From NCBI GenBank assembly GCA_026129405.1, contig JAHCID010000003.1, forward strand, positions 185,257 through 249,256: a stretch of DNA of 64,000 nt, written 5' to 3'. Below the pieces are notes generated by a model that had not been told where the DNA came from, did no database searches, and was given only the letters and a program-made list of their open reading frames with translations. This DNA comes from a bacterium (GTDB taxonomy: Bacteria; Desulfobacterota; Binatia; DP-6). Shown here one piece after another: positions 45,694-53,841 of this stretch. Within the stretch, counting starts at the first letter, position 1. The number at the start of each line of letters is the position of its first letter. A program made the translations under genes and the position numbers.

Positions 45694-47373
45694 GTGCCGC
45701 AGGACTCCGACACGATGCGCCCGACGCCCGAACAGCACCGCGAAGCCCTCGCCGCCCACTCCGACCGTCTCGCCCGCCATCTGCGGGGCGACCTCGCCGC
45801 CGATTCCTGGCGGCCGGTGCGGCTCTCCTACGGCCTCTACTATCAGCTCGATCACACGAGCCACATGCAGCGCATCAAGGTTCCGGGCGGCTACCTCACC
45901 GCGGACCAGATGGACGTGCTGGCGGAGGTCACCGACCTCTACGGACGCGGCGTGAGCCACGTCACCACGCGCCAGGACCTGCAGATCCACTGGGTCCCGG
46001 TCGAGCAGATCGGCGACATGTACGAGCGCCTGCTCGCGGTCGACATCACGACGCGCGGCGCATGCGCCGATGCCGTCCGCAACGTCACCGGCTGTCCGTA
46101 CGCGGGCGTCGCGCCCGACGAGCCGTTCGACGTCACCCCCTACTACCTGGCCATCCACGAGTACTTCCTCTTCAATCCGCTCAACCTGACGCTGCCGCGC
46201 AAGTTCAAGATCGCCGTCGAGGGCTGCCCCGAAGACTGCGCACAGTGCCCGATCAACGACATCGGCGTCTACGCCAAGGTCCGTGACGGCAAGCAGGGCT
46301 TCTCGGTATGGGCCGCCGGCGGGCTCGGCGCGCAGCCGTTTCTCGCCGTCCAGGCGGCCGAGTTCGTCCCCGCCGACGACATCCTCATCTGGTGCGAGGC
46401 GATCGTGCGCGTCCATCATCGCCTGGGCGAGCGCAAGAACCGCAGCCGCGCGCGTCTCAAGTACGTGGCGAAGAAGCTCGGGCCGGAGAAGTTCCGCGCC
46501 AGCATCGAGGCCGAGGTCGCGCGCATCGAGGCGGAGCGGGGCGCATCGCTGCGCACCGAGATCCGCACCTTCGTCGGCGAGTACGCGATCGCGCCGGTCG
46601 CCGTACCGAGGCCGACGGCCGCGGCGCCCGCGCCGGGCTTCGACCGCTGGCGCGCGACCAATACGCGGCCGCAGCGTCAGGCCGGGTTCCGCGCCGCGCT
46701 GGTCCAGCTCCCCCTCGGCGACATCACCGCCGACCAGATGCGCGAGGTCGCGGCGATCACCCGTCGCCACGGCAACGCCACGCTGCGCACGACGAACGAC
46801 CAGAACCTCGTGCTGCCATGGATACCCGAGGCGGCGTTGCCGGCGGTCCACCGCGAGCTCGTCGCCTGCGGCCTCGGCAATCCGGACGTCTCGACCGTGC
46901 ACGACGTCGTCTCGTGCCCCGGTATGGATTACTGCTCGTTGGCGATCACCCGCTCCATGGGCATGGCCGAGCGACTCCGCGCAGCGCTGCCGGACGACGC
47001 GGAGACGGGTGAGGACGTCGCCCTGCGGCTCGGGCGCTTCGGCATCAAGATCAGCGGCTGCCCGAACTCGTGCGGGCAGCACCACGTGGGCGACATCGGG
47101 CTCACCGGGCACTCCGTCACCGAGGCGGACGGCCGCCAACATCCGTACTACTCGATCCTCGTCGGCGGCAGCGTCGGCGAAGGCCAGGCACGGGTCGGCG
47201 CCCGCCTCGGTCGTTTCCGCGAGGAGGACGCACCGATCGCGATCGCGGCGTTGGTGCGCCACTTCGATGCCGAGCGACAGAACGGCGAGACGTTCCCGCA
47301 GTTCGTGCAACGCGTGGGGTCTAAGGCTCTCGGGGCGATCGCGGCGGCGGCGAAGGAAACGCCGGCGGCATGA
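45694..47373 (+). CDS. Siroheme nitrite/sulfite reductase (ferredoxin-type)
   Basis: A 559-residue enzyme with two pseudo-symmetric halves, each with a ferredoxin-like and a siroheme-binding part. The coupled siroheme-4Fe-4S ligands are VSCPGMDYC and ISGCPNSCGQHHVGDIG. Siroheme-contact residues appear in SHVTTRQDLQIHW and ATLRTTNDQNLVLP. It should reduce sulfite to sulfide or nitrite to ammonia; the two cannot be separated by eye. The GTG at 45694 or ATG 45715 may be the start. It is coupled (ATGA) to a cold-shock-like gene. Confidence 0.92.
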   Translation: MPQDSDTMRPTPEQHREALAAHSDRLARHLRGDLAADSWRPVRLSYGLYYQLDHTSHMQRIKVPGGYLTADQMDVLAEVTDLYGRGVSHVTTRQDLQIHWVPVEQIGDMYERLLAVDITTRGACADAVRNVTGCPYAGVAPDEPFDVTPYYLAIHEYFLFNPLNLTLPRKFKIAVEGCPEDCAQCPINDIGVYAKVRDGKQGFSVWAAGGLGAQPFLAVQAAEFVPADDILIWCEAIVRVHHRLGERKNRSRARLKYVAKKLGPEKFRASIEAEVARIEAERGASLRTEIRTFVGEYAIAPVAVPRPTAAAPAPGFDRWRATNTRPQRQAGFRAALVQLPLGDITADQMREVAAITRRHGNATLRTTNDQNLVLPWIPEAALPAVHRELVACGLGNPDVSTVHDVVSCPGMDYCSLAITRSMGMAERLRAALPDDAETGEDVALRLGRFGIKISGCPNSCGQHHVGDIGLTGHSVTEADGRQHPYYSILVGGSVGEGQARVGARLGRFREEDAPIAIAALVRHFDAERQNGETFPQFVQRVGSKALGAIAAAAKETPAA

Positions 47374-47639
47374 ACGAGGCGCCCGGGTCGCTGCCGGCGG
47401 ACGGCGCTCCGAGCGACGCCTTCTACCGGGGGGTGATCACCCGGGTCTACTACGGCAGCGCCACCGGCACGCTGCGCAGTGAGGCGAGCGGCCGCGAGTA
47501 TCGCTTCCGGGCACCCCTGGTCGACATCCGCGGTCCCATCCCGCGTTTCGACGGCCTGCGGGAGGGGATGCACGTCGGCTTCGATCTGTCGCGCACCGCG
47601 CGTGGCGTCGTCGTGTCGCTGATTCGCGTCCTCGAGTGA
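47370..47639 (+). CDS. Cold-shock-domain-like protein coupled to the siroheme reductase
   Basis: An 89-residue protein starting at an ATGA overlap with the reductase. The core FYRGVITRVYYGSATGTLRS, EYRFRAPLVD and LREGMHVGFDLSRTARG resembles a cold-shock/OB barrel (GxIxxY, GTL in place of GFG, and VxFxxxxxxxG), but the nucleic-acid-binding aromatic motifs are only partly kept. It may be an RNA-binding protein or an accessory factor for the reductase; function unknown. Confidence 0.72.
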   Translation: MNEAPGSLPADGAPSDAFYRGVITRVYYGSATGTLRSEASGREYRFRAPLVDIRGPIPRFDGLREGMHVGFDLSRTARGVVVSLIRVLE

Positions 47640-47661
47640 CGACGCTGGCGTGAAGACGCAG

Positions 47662-47697
47662 GCGGGGGCAACGCATCGCCGGATGCGTCGCCCCCGC
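47662..47697. terminator. Bidirectional terminator hairpin between convergent genes
   Basis: A 16-bp stem with a single mismatch: GCGGGGGCAACGCATC (47662-47677), loop GCCG, and GATGCGTCGCCCCCGC (47682-47697), followed by TT. It lies exactly between the cold-shock-like gene and the convergent lipoprotein gene, where a shared terminator is expected. Confidence 0.75.
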
Positions 47698-47713
47698 TTG
47701 GTCGTGGCGCCGA

Positions 47714-48061
47714 TCAGCCGCCGCGGCGCTCGCTCGGCGGAGGCGGCGGAGGCGGAGCGGGCTTCGCCGGCGGGGGCGGGGGCGGCGCCTCCTTCATGGG
47801 ATCGCAGATCACGTGGCCGAGCAGTGCACCGATCGCGGCGCCACCGAGCGTACCGCCGACGATCACGCCCGCGCGCGTGCCGTTGTCGACGTCGGAATCC
47901 TCGTTGTTGATCGTGACGCCGCCGGCGACGCCGCCGATCGTGCCGCCGATGATCGCTCCACCGATCGCGCACGCGCCCCACTCCCGCTCCTCGATCGTGG
48001 CGCATCCCGAAGCCAGAGTGACGACGGCGACGAGACCGCTCGCGATGACGCCCTTCCGCAT
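47714..48061 (-). CDS. Glycine-zipper outer-membrane lipoprotein
   Basis: A 115-residue protein. The signal peptide MRKGVIASGLVAVVTLASGC ends in a lipobox (LASGC), followed by a glycine-zipper hydrophobic region (AIGGAIIGGTIGGVAGG and GVIVGGTLGGAAIGALLG) and a Pro/Lys-rich tail with long Pro runs. It resembles the 17-kDa-antigen/YMGG type of lipoproteins that insert into membranes. GAGGAGGG precedes the ATG at 48061. It diverges from the DsbA-like gene. Confidence 0.85.
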   Translation of the reverse strand: MRKGVIASGLVAVVTLASGCATIEEREWGACAIGGAIIGGTIGGVAGGVTINNEDSDVDNGTRAGVIVGGTLGGAAIGALLGHVICDPMKEAPPPPPPAKPAPPPPPPPSERRGG

Positions 48062-48155
48062 GATCCCTCCTCGCGCCGGTGGCGCGCTAGAACGCTGCGT
48101 GCGGGTAACCGAAAGGGTACGGGGAGTCAAGGTGCGGAGACGGCGTTCCGCGCGC

Positions 48156-48184
48156 TTGACAGCCAGGAAGCGCGTCCATTTAAT
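48156..48184 (+). promoter_or_regulatory. Sigma-70-type promoter for the DsbA-like lipoprotein gene
   Basis: TTGACA (48156-48161, perfect) and TTTAAT (48179-48184, five of six) are separated by 17 bp. Transcription would start about 24 bases before the ATG, leaving room for the GAGGAGG ribosome-binding site. It is the clearest promoter match in the window. Confidence 0.7.
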
Positions 48185-48214
48185 CGGCGATCAACCCGTC
48201 TCGAGGAGGTGTCC

Positions 48215-48946
48215 ATGCTGCTGCGCACGACCGTCGCTGGTGGAGTGCTCGCTGCGATCACGATGCTGACCGCTTGTGGGGGATCGCCGGCCGACATCGA
48301 GGAGCTGAAGAAGGGCCAGAAGGAGATGCTGGCCAAGCTCGAGAGCCTCGAGAAGAACGTGCAGCAGATCAAGACCGCCCCGGCTGCGGCGGCACCGGCG
48401 CGGCCGCAGGTCGATCCGAACAAGGTCTACGACATCCCGGCGAGCCCGTCGCCGGTGAAGGGACCGAAGGACGCGAAGGTCACGATCGTCAAGTTCTCCG
48501 ACTACCAGTGTCCGTTCTGCGCGCAGTCGGCGCCCCTGATCGACCAGGTGCTCCAGGCGTATCCGAACGACGTCAACTACGTCTACAAGCAGTTCCCGCT
48601 GACCTCGATCCATCCGCAGGCGATGCCGGCGTCGAAGGCCGCGCTCGCTGCCGGCAAGCAGGGCAAGTTCTGGGAGATGCACGCGCTCATCTTCGAGAAC
48701 TATCGCCAGCTCAGCCCCGAGAAGCTGAAGGAGCTGGCGCAGCAGCTGAACCTCGACATGGCCAAGTGGGAGGCGGACGTGAACTCCCCGGCCGTCCAGG
48801 ACGAGATCGAGGAGGAGATGAAGCAGGCGCGCGCGGCGGACGTGACCGGAACGCCGACCATCTTCGTGAACGGCAAGCGCCTGATGAACCGCTCGTTCGA
48901 CGGCTTCAAGCAGGCGATCGACTCCGCGATGGCCGGCAAGGGCTGA
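48215..48946 (+). CDS. DsbA-family thiol oxidoreductase, lipoprotein
   Basis: A 243-residue protein. A signal peptide ends in the lipobox LTAC (Cys21), then a short coiled coil (about residues 28-55), a linker, and a thioredoxin/DsbA-like domain with active site CPFC (residues 99-102) and the cis-Pro loop VTGTPTIFVNG. It is membrane-anchored in the periplasm and probably oxidises or isomerises disulfides. GAGGAGG precedes the start, and a good promoter lies upstream. An M48 protease gene follows after 12 bp. Confidence 0.93.
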   Translation: MLLRTTVAGGVLAAITMLTACGGSPADIEELKKGQKEMLAKLESLEKNVQQIKTAPAAAAPARPQVDPNKVYDIPASPSPVKGPKDAKVTIVKFSDYQCPFCAQSAPLIDQVLQAYPNDVNYVYKQFPLTSIHPQAMPASKAALAAGKQGKFWEMHALIFENYRQLSPEKLKELAQQLNLDMAKWEADVNSPAVQDEIEEEMKQARAADVTGTPTIFVNGKRLMNRSFDGFKQAIDSAMAGKG

Positions 48947-48958
48947 GCCTCGCCGACG

Positions 48959-49762
48959 GTGTGGCGGTGCGGCGCCTGGTTCGGGCTCGCAGTCCTCGTC
49001 GCAGCGTGCGGCACGGTTCCGTACACGAACCGCAGCCAGCTGGTCCTCATCTCCGCGCGCGAGGAGGCTGCCCTCGGCGCGCAGGCGTTCAAGGAGGTCG
49101 TGACGGAGGAGCCCGTGCTTCGCGCGGGGGGCGTCGTCACACCGGTCGTCGAGGTCGGGCAGCGGCTCGCCGCCGTCGCGCAGCGACCGGATTTCGACTG
49201 GCGCTTCGTCGTCATCGACAAGCCCGACGAGGTGAACGCGTTCTGCCTTCCCGGTGGTAAGGTCGCGGTGTACACGGGCATCCTTCCGGTCGCGCGCGAC
49301 ACGGCCGGGCTCGCCGTCGTCATGGGACACGAGATCGCACACGCGCTCGCGCGGCACGGTGCCGAGCGCATGAGTCAGGGGATGGTCGCGCAGCTCGGTG
49401 GCGCGCTCCTCGGTGCGGGCCTCGGCGACTCGCAGAGCGGCCAGATGATCCTCGCGGCGTATGGGCTGGGCGCGCAGTACGGCGTCCTCTTGCCGTACTC
49501 GCGTACGCAGGAGTCCGAAGCGGATCAGATCGGGCTCATGCTGATGGCGCGTGCCGGATACGATCCGCGTGAGGCCGTCGCGTTCTGGCAGCGTATGGAT
49601 GCTACGACGAGCGCGAGCGGCGCGCCGCCGGAATTCCTCTCCACGCATCCGGGACACAGCACGCGCGTGCGCCAGCTGAGCGGCTGGATGCCTGAAGCGA
49701 CGCGGGTTTACGAACAGTCGACGCGCGCGCGCGTCGTGCCCCTCGTCGCGAGCGCATCGTGA
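48959..49762 (+). CDS. M48-family metalloprotease, lipoprotein
   Basis: A 267-residue periplasmic metalloprotease. The signal peptide ends in a lipobox-like VAAC; the zinc motif HExxH is in VVMGHEIAHALARHG, with the third ligand Glu in RTQESEADQIGLMLMA. The C-terminal STHPGHSTRVRQL is typical of the YcaL/LoiP-BepA group that degrades misfolded outer-membrane proteins. It probably shares a transcript with the DsbA-like lipoprotein, together forming an envelope folding/quality-control pair. Confidence 0.92.
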   Translation: MWRCGAWFGLAVLVAACGTVPYTNRSQLVLISAREEAALGAQAFKEVVTEEPVLRAGGVVTPVVEVGQRLAAVAQRPDFDWRFVVIDKPDEVNAFCLPGGKVAVYTGILPVARDTAGLAVVMGHEIAHALARHGAERMSQGMVAQLGGALLGAGLGDSQSGQMILAAYGLGAQYGVLLPYSRTQESEADQIGLMLMARAGYDPREAVAFWQRMDATTSASGAPPEFLSTHPGHSTRVRQLSGWMPEATRVYEQSTRARVVPLVASAS

Positions 49763-50099
49763 TGCGCGGCGCACGTCGCGGAATCGCAAAGACGCGCGGG
49801 ACGTTAGCGCGACGTCACGCACGGCGCACACTTTGTCCTTGCTTTCCTCCCGTGGGCGGAGTACACGATGCACCTCTCCGAAGCACATTGCTTTCTTGGA
49901 ACATTGGGCAGGTGAAGGGCTGGACGCGGTCGTTCTCGGCGACAGGGAGGACGGCGGTGGGGTGGCAGGGTGTCGGTGATGGCGGCCGCAGCTGCGTGGC
50001 GTATTGGGGAGTTGCACGGATTCTCCCCAGGTGGGGACAACGTCACGCAGCGAACACGTCCGGGCGCGACAGGAAGTCGGGCCGGTCGGGGGTCGCTGG
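49763..50099 (+). other. Intergenic region upstream of dnaA
   Basis: A 337-bp stretch without a convincing gene. I found no close match to the DnaA box TTATCCACA. Near the right end GGGGAG (about 50006), CTCCCC (about 50023) and GGGGA (about 50033) give alternative stem-loops. The region is the natural place for the dnaA promoter, but none stands out. Confidence 0.5.
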
Positions 50100-51422
50100 A
50101 TGGTGGACACCATCTGGGTGGGGGTGCGCCGCGAGCTTCGCGGGCGCTTGGCCGCCAGGGATTACGAGACATGGATCGCACCGCTACGCGCCGCGAGCTG
50201 GGGTGATGGCACACTTACGATCGAAGCACCGACGGACTTCGCGGCCGATTGGGTGCGGGGGCGCCATCTCGGAGCATTGAGCGGGGCCGTGACCGCGGTC
50301 ACGGGCGAACCGGCGACGGTGCGCATCGTGGTCAACCGTGCGTTGCAGGCACCGCCACCGCCCGATCGTACCCGCCGTCCACCGCGACGGGCCGAGCCGG
50401 CCGACGGCGCCCGGACGCCGCCGCCGCGGTACTCGTTCGAGACGTTCGTCGTCGGCGCGAGCAACCGCATGGCGTACGAGGGAGCGCGCGCGCTGGTGGA
50501 GCGGCCGGGGCGGTTCACGCCGTTCTTCCTCCATGGCGGCACGGGCCTCGGGAAGACGCATCTCCTGATGGCGGTGGCGCACGCGCTGGGCTCGAACGAG
50601 GGGAGCCGCGTCCTCTATCTCACGGCCGAGGGGTTCGTGAACGAGATGGTGGAGGCGATCCGCCGTCGGCAGATGGAGCGCTTCCGCGCGCGCTTCCGCA
50701 ACGTCGGGACGCTCATCGTCGACGACGTGCAGTTCCTGGCCGGCAAGACACGGTCGCAGGAGGAGTTCGGGCACACCTTCAAAGCGTTGCACGACGGGCG
50801 CCGCCAGATCGTGTTGGCCTCCGACCGGGCACCGCAGGATCTTCCCGGCATCGACGGGACGCTGCGCAGCCGCTTCGCGTCGGGTCTCATGGCCGACGTG
50901 CAGCCTCCGGATGCCGCGCTGCGCGTGGCGCTCGTCGGGCACAAGGCGACGGCGCTCGGGCTGCGCCTCGACGACGACGTCGTCGACCACCTCGCGGCAC
51001 ACTGGTGCGGCAACGGGCGCGAGCTCGAGGGCGTCTTGCTGCGCCTCGACGCCGTCGCCTCGGTGGCGGGACGGCCGATCACGATGGCGCTGGTCGAGGA
51101 CGCGCTGGCGCCCTATGCACGGCGACGGCCGCAGGGGCCGACGATCGCCGGCATCGTCGGCGAGGTGTGCCGGCACTTCGACGTGAGCGAGCAGGAGCTG
51201 GTGTCGGCGGGACGCACGCGGCGCGTGGTCGTGCCACGCCAGGTGGCGATGTGGTTGTGCCGCCAGCACACGCAGGCGGCGTTGACGGAGATCGGACAGC
51301 GCCTCGGCGGGCGCGATCATGCGACGGTGCTGCACGCGCTCGCCAAGATCGAGCAACGCCTCGCCTCCGACGCGGAGCTCCGCGAGACCATCGCACGGCT
51401 CGCGGGACGCGTCGGTAGCTGA
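50100..51422 (+). CDS. dnaA: Chromosomal replication initiator protein DnaA
   Basis: A 440-residue protein with the DnaA domains: domain I (TIWVGVRRELRGRLAARDY), a short Pro/Arg linker, an AAA+ domain with Walker A in HGGTGLGKTHLLMAVAHAL, Walker B in LIVDDVQFLAGK and sensor CGNGRELEGVLLRL, and DNA-binding domain IV with PRQVAMWLCRQHT and GGRDHATVLHA. ATG 50100 starts domain I; the upstream in-frame ATG at 50004 adds unrelated sequence. dnaN, recF, gyrB and rpmH are not adjacent, unlike most chromosomal dnaA loci. Confidence 0.93.
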   Translation: MVDTIWVGVRRELRGRLAARDYETWIAPLRAASWGDGTLTIEAPTDFAADWVRGRHLGALSGAVTAVTGEPATVRIVVNRALQAPPPPDRTRRPPRRAEPADGARTPPPRYSFETFVVGASNRMAYEGARALVERPGRFTPFFLHGGTGLGKTHLLMAVAHALGSNEGSRVLYLTAEGFVNEMVEAIRRRQMERFRARFRNVGTLIVDDVQFLAGKTRSQEEFGHTFKALHDGRRQIVLASDRAPQDLPGIDGTLRSRFASGLMADVQPPDAALRVALVGHKATALGLRLDDDVVDHLAAHWCGNGRELEGVLLRLDAVASVAGRPITMALVEDALAPYARRRPQGPTIAGIVGEVCRHFDVSEQELVSAGRTRRVVVPRQVAMWLCRQHTQAALTEIGQRLGGRDHATVLHALAKIEQRLASDAELRETIARLAGRVGS

Positions 51423-51487
51423 GGGAGGGGGGCGGGGCAGGCGGGGTCGGACGGGATGCGGTGGGCGGCGCCAGGGAAGGGGCCGCT

Positions 51488-51523
51488 GGCACCCGCGACG
51501 CCAGGGACGGCGTCGCGGGTGCC
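51488..51523. terminator. Bidirectional terminator between dnaA and the convergent gene
   Basis: A perfect 15-bp stem, GGCACCCGCGACGCC (51488-51502) with its complement at 51509-51523, around a 6-base loop. It lies after dnaA and touches the stop codon of the convergent hypothetical gene. Confidence 0.75.
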
Positions 51524-52299
51524 TATCCCTTCACCACGGTGACGCCCTCGGCGCCGAGCGCCTCGACGAGCGCCGCGCGCCAACGCTCCCAGTCGACGGA
51601 GAACTCACCCAGCGCCTCGTCGTCGAGCGTGAGCGGGACGACGGCGAGCGCGGGGACCCGCAGGTACGGGACGTGGACGAGGTGCGTACCGGCCTCCTCG
51701 AGCCGGAACACCGCCGGCGGAACGGCCGCGGCCTCGAGGCGGAGCACGAGCGGCTCGTCGGTCGCCGGAACGAGGTCGAGTGCGACGGCGGGCAGGTCCG
51801 GGTCCATCCCGGGCGCAAGCGGGTCGGCGTCGGCCGCGACGCCGTCGCGCGCCAGCGTGGCCGCGGCACGCGCGAGCTCGCCCGGTGGGCGGGGGCGCGC
51901 GCGGCGGATCCAGGGCACGGAGAGATGGAGGTCGGGGATCGGGTCGACGACGGCGAGGTCGGCGAACAGCGCCGGCAGGGTGCGGACCAGCGTCGCGTGA
52001 TCGCCGTGCGCGTGCGCCGCCACGGCGGTGCGGTAGGCCGGGCTCGAGCGCACCTCGGCCAGCAGCGACGCGATCGCCGCCAGGTGCGCCTGCGCGTCGG
52101 CGAGCAGCGCCGCAGCCGTATCCGGATCGAGCGCGCGGTGATGGTGCGCACGCCGGGCGCGGTCGCCCAGCTCGAGCGTGGCGCGGACCAGCGCCAGGGC
52201 ATCGTCGCGCTCGCGGACGCGAAACTTCTGCAGCTCGATGACGGCACGGCCGAGGTCGGCGACGACGGTCTCGAGCTCGGGGACGAGGACCTCCGACAT
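51523..52299 (-). CDS. Hypothetical protein
   Basis: A 258-residue protein I do not recognise. The N-terminal ~110 residues are helical (LETVVADLGRAVIELQKF and following, His-rich stretch RAHHHRAL). The C-terminal half has strands and repeated Val/Pro-Leu patterns (VPYLRVPALAVVPLTLDD). There is no signal peptide. It is convergent with dnaA across a perfect hairpin and divergent from the ferritin-like gene. Its codon usage looks coding. Confidence 0.65.
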   Translation of the reverse strand: MSEVLVPELETVVADLGRAVIELQKFRVRERDDALALVRATLELGDRARRAHHHRALDPDTAAALLADAQAHLAAIASLLAEVRSSPAYRTAVAAHAHGDHATLVRTLPALFADLAVVDPIPDLHLSVPWIRRARPRPPGELARAAATLARDGVAADADPLAPGMDPDLPAVALDLVPATDEPLVLRLEAAAVPPAVFRLEEAGTHLVHVPYLRVPALAVVPLTLDDEALGEFSVDWERWRAALVEALGAEGVTVVKG

Positions 52300-52349
52300 G
52301 GTCCCTGCTCCTTACAACCCGGCCGGCGCTTTGCTAAGAAGGTCGCCGG

Positions 52350-52943
52350 ATGCCTGCCCGTCCGCGCAAGGCCCGCCGGGTCACCATCCACGAGGTGCTC
52401 GGCACCGCCATCGAGCTCGAGAAGAAGACGATGGCGCTCTACGTCTCGTTCGTGCAGGCGTTCCCGCGCCCCGAAGAGGTCCGGAACTTCTGGTTCTCCA
52501 TGGCCCGACACGAGGCCGGGCACTGCGGCGCCCTCGCCCTGGTCGAGACCATCGTCGAGACCGATCCGGCTCGCGCCGAGGCGACCCGGGTCTGGTTCGA
52601 CGAGGCGACCGTCCGCCGCCTGCGCAGCCTGCTGACGGCCTACCTGCGCGAGGTGCGGGGCGGGATCACGCTGGAGCGTGCCTTCGAGATGGCGCTCGAC
52701 GTCGAAGGGTCGGAGCTCGAGGACGTCGTCGTCGACATGCTGAGCGTCGTCCGCAGCCCGCGCTGGCGCGAGCGCGCGATCCAGATGCTGGTCCACGACA
52801 TCGGCGATCTCTCGTACATGGTCGAGAAGTACACGAAGAACGTGGGCCTGCTGGCGCGGGCCGACGCGCTCCTCGAGAAGCACCTGGGCGAGCTGCGGCG
52901 ACGGCGCTCGCCCGCGACGCGGTCGGCGGGGTCGCGGGCCTGA
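52350..52943 (+). CDS. Ferritin-like/rubrerythrin-like diiron protein
   Basis: A 197-residue four-helix protein. Diiron-ligand candidates are Glu in AIELEKKTMALYVSF, ExxH in ARHEAGHCGAL, Glu in VEGSELEDVV and His in LVHDIGDLSYMVEKY, the usual rubrerythrin spacing. There is no C-terminal rubredoxin domain. It could bind iron or detoxify peroxide; the basic termini (PARPRKARR and RRRRSP) are unusual. A small HTH protein gene follows after 1 bp. Confidence 0.78.
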   Translation: MPARPRKARRVTIHEVLGTAIELEKKTMALYVSFVQAFPRPEEVRNFWFSMARHEAGHCGALALVETIVETDPARAEATRVWFDEATVRRLRSLLTAYLREVRGGITLERAFEMALDVEGSELEDVVVDMLSVVRSPRWRERAIQMLVHDIGDLSYMVEKYTKNVGLLARADALLEKHLGELRRRRSPATRSAGSRA

Positions 52944-52944
52944 C

Positions 52945-53313
52945 GTGGCCGGACGCGCGGCCGCCGGCATCGTGACGGTCCCCGCGTACCTCGACGCGGT
53001 GGAGCGCGTGCACGGGCTCGGACCCGCCGAGATGGCGCGCGCCCTGCGCGTGAGCCCGTCGGTGCTCCGGCGCTGGCGTCGCGGCACGCTCGTGCCGTCC
53101 TGGCGTCGCATTCGCTCGATGACCGCGCTCTGGGGCGGCAACGCGGAGCTGCTCGCTCTCGGCGCCGCCCTCCAGCGCTACGTCCGGATCACCGGCGTGT
53201 CCCTCGAGGATGCGGTGCGCATGGTGCGGACGGGTCGACGCAACGCTCCGGTGCGCGTGGCCCGCGCGCGCCCGCGCGATCGGCGGCAGCTGTCGCTGCC
53301 GATGGGACGCTGA
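52945..53313 (+). CDS. Small helix-turn-helix protein
   Basis: A 122-residue basic protein starting at GTG, one base after the ferritin-like stop. The helix-turn-helix is GLGPAEMARALRVSPSVLRR followed by WRRGTLVPSWRRI, an Xre-like layout. The C-terminus is Arg-rich. It probably binds DNA and may regulate the ferritin-like gene. The closest family (Xre or antitoxin-like) is not certain. Confidence 0.68.
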   Translation: MAGRAAAGIVTVPAYLDAVERVHGLGPAEMARALRVSPSVLRRWRRGTLVPSWRRIRSMTALWGGNAELLALGAALQRYVRITGVSLEDAVRMVRTGRRNAPVRVARARPRDRRQLSLPMGR

Positions 53314-53367
53314 CGTCGCGCGCATCCTTGCCGCGCGCGGCGCCGCGGACTATCGTCCGCGCGCGCG

Positions 53368-53841
53368 ATGCCCGGAGCCGACGATCGCCCGCGAGGGCTC
53401 GCCCCGACGGCGAACGTCGAAACCGCCGAAGGGCCGGTCACCATGGCGGAGACGCCGAACAAGGGCTTCGCCGTGCTCACACGGATGCCGGACGGGGCGC
53501 TCGGCTTTCGCCAGCTGATCAAGCTCGTGACCACCGGCCCGGTGCCGCTCGTGCGGGTCGTGCTCGCGTCGGGGCATCACGTGGAGTGCGCCGCCGGGCA
53601 TCCGTTCTTTCGCGTCGGCATGGAGGCGGTCGCGGCGGCCGACCTGCGCTCGGACGATCTCCTCGAGACCGCCTACATGTACCCCGAGGGCTACGTCCCG
53701 CCCGACCTTCCCGGCGCGCGTCCCGGCGGCCCCGTCGCGGTGGCGCGGGTCGAGCCGGCGGGGCACGGTGCGGTGATGCACGGGACCGTGCGCGACACCC
53801 ATGTCCTCTACCTCACCGCCGGCGTCCTCTGCGGCGAATGA
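53368..53841 (+). CDS. Stand-alone Hint-like (hedgehog/intein-fold) protein, probably inactive
   Basis: A 157-residue protein with the layout of a Hint domain: VETAEGPVTMAETPNKGFAV (intein block A-like VxTxxG), VRVVLASGHHVECAAGHPFF (block B-like, where TxxH is expected before HPF), AAADLRSDDLL (usually DLxxGDxL) and a C-terminal [15 protein letters not shown] (usually ending in HN). The N-terminal Cys, the block B Thr and the terminal His-Asn are replaced, so self-splicing is not expected. It overlaps the glycosylase gene by 41 bp. Family assignment is by eye. Confidence 0.6.
   Translation: MPGADDRPRGLAPTANVETAEGPVTMAETPNKGFAVLTRMPDGALGFRQLIKLVTTGPVPLVRVVLASGHHVECAAGHPFFRVGMEAVAAADLRSDDLLETAYMYPEGYVPPDLPGARPGGPVAVARVEPAGHGAVMHGTVRDTHVLYLTAGVLCGE

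Noticed and set aside
45640-47310. 556-codon open frame on the minus strand opposite the siroheme reductase
   Set aside because: It mirrors a clearly conserved gene, is full of Arg/Val/Asp repeats from reverse-complemented GC codons and has no motif.
49763-50099. oriC with DnaA boxes
   Set aside because: No TTATCCACA-like sites were found by eye on either strand; only weak stem-loops.
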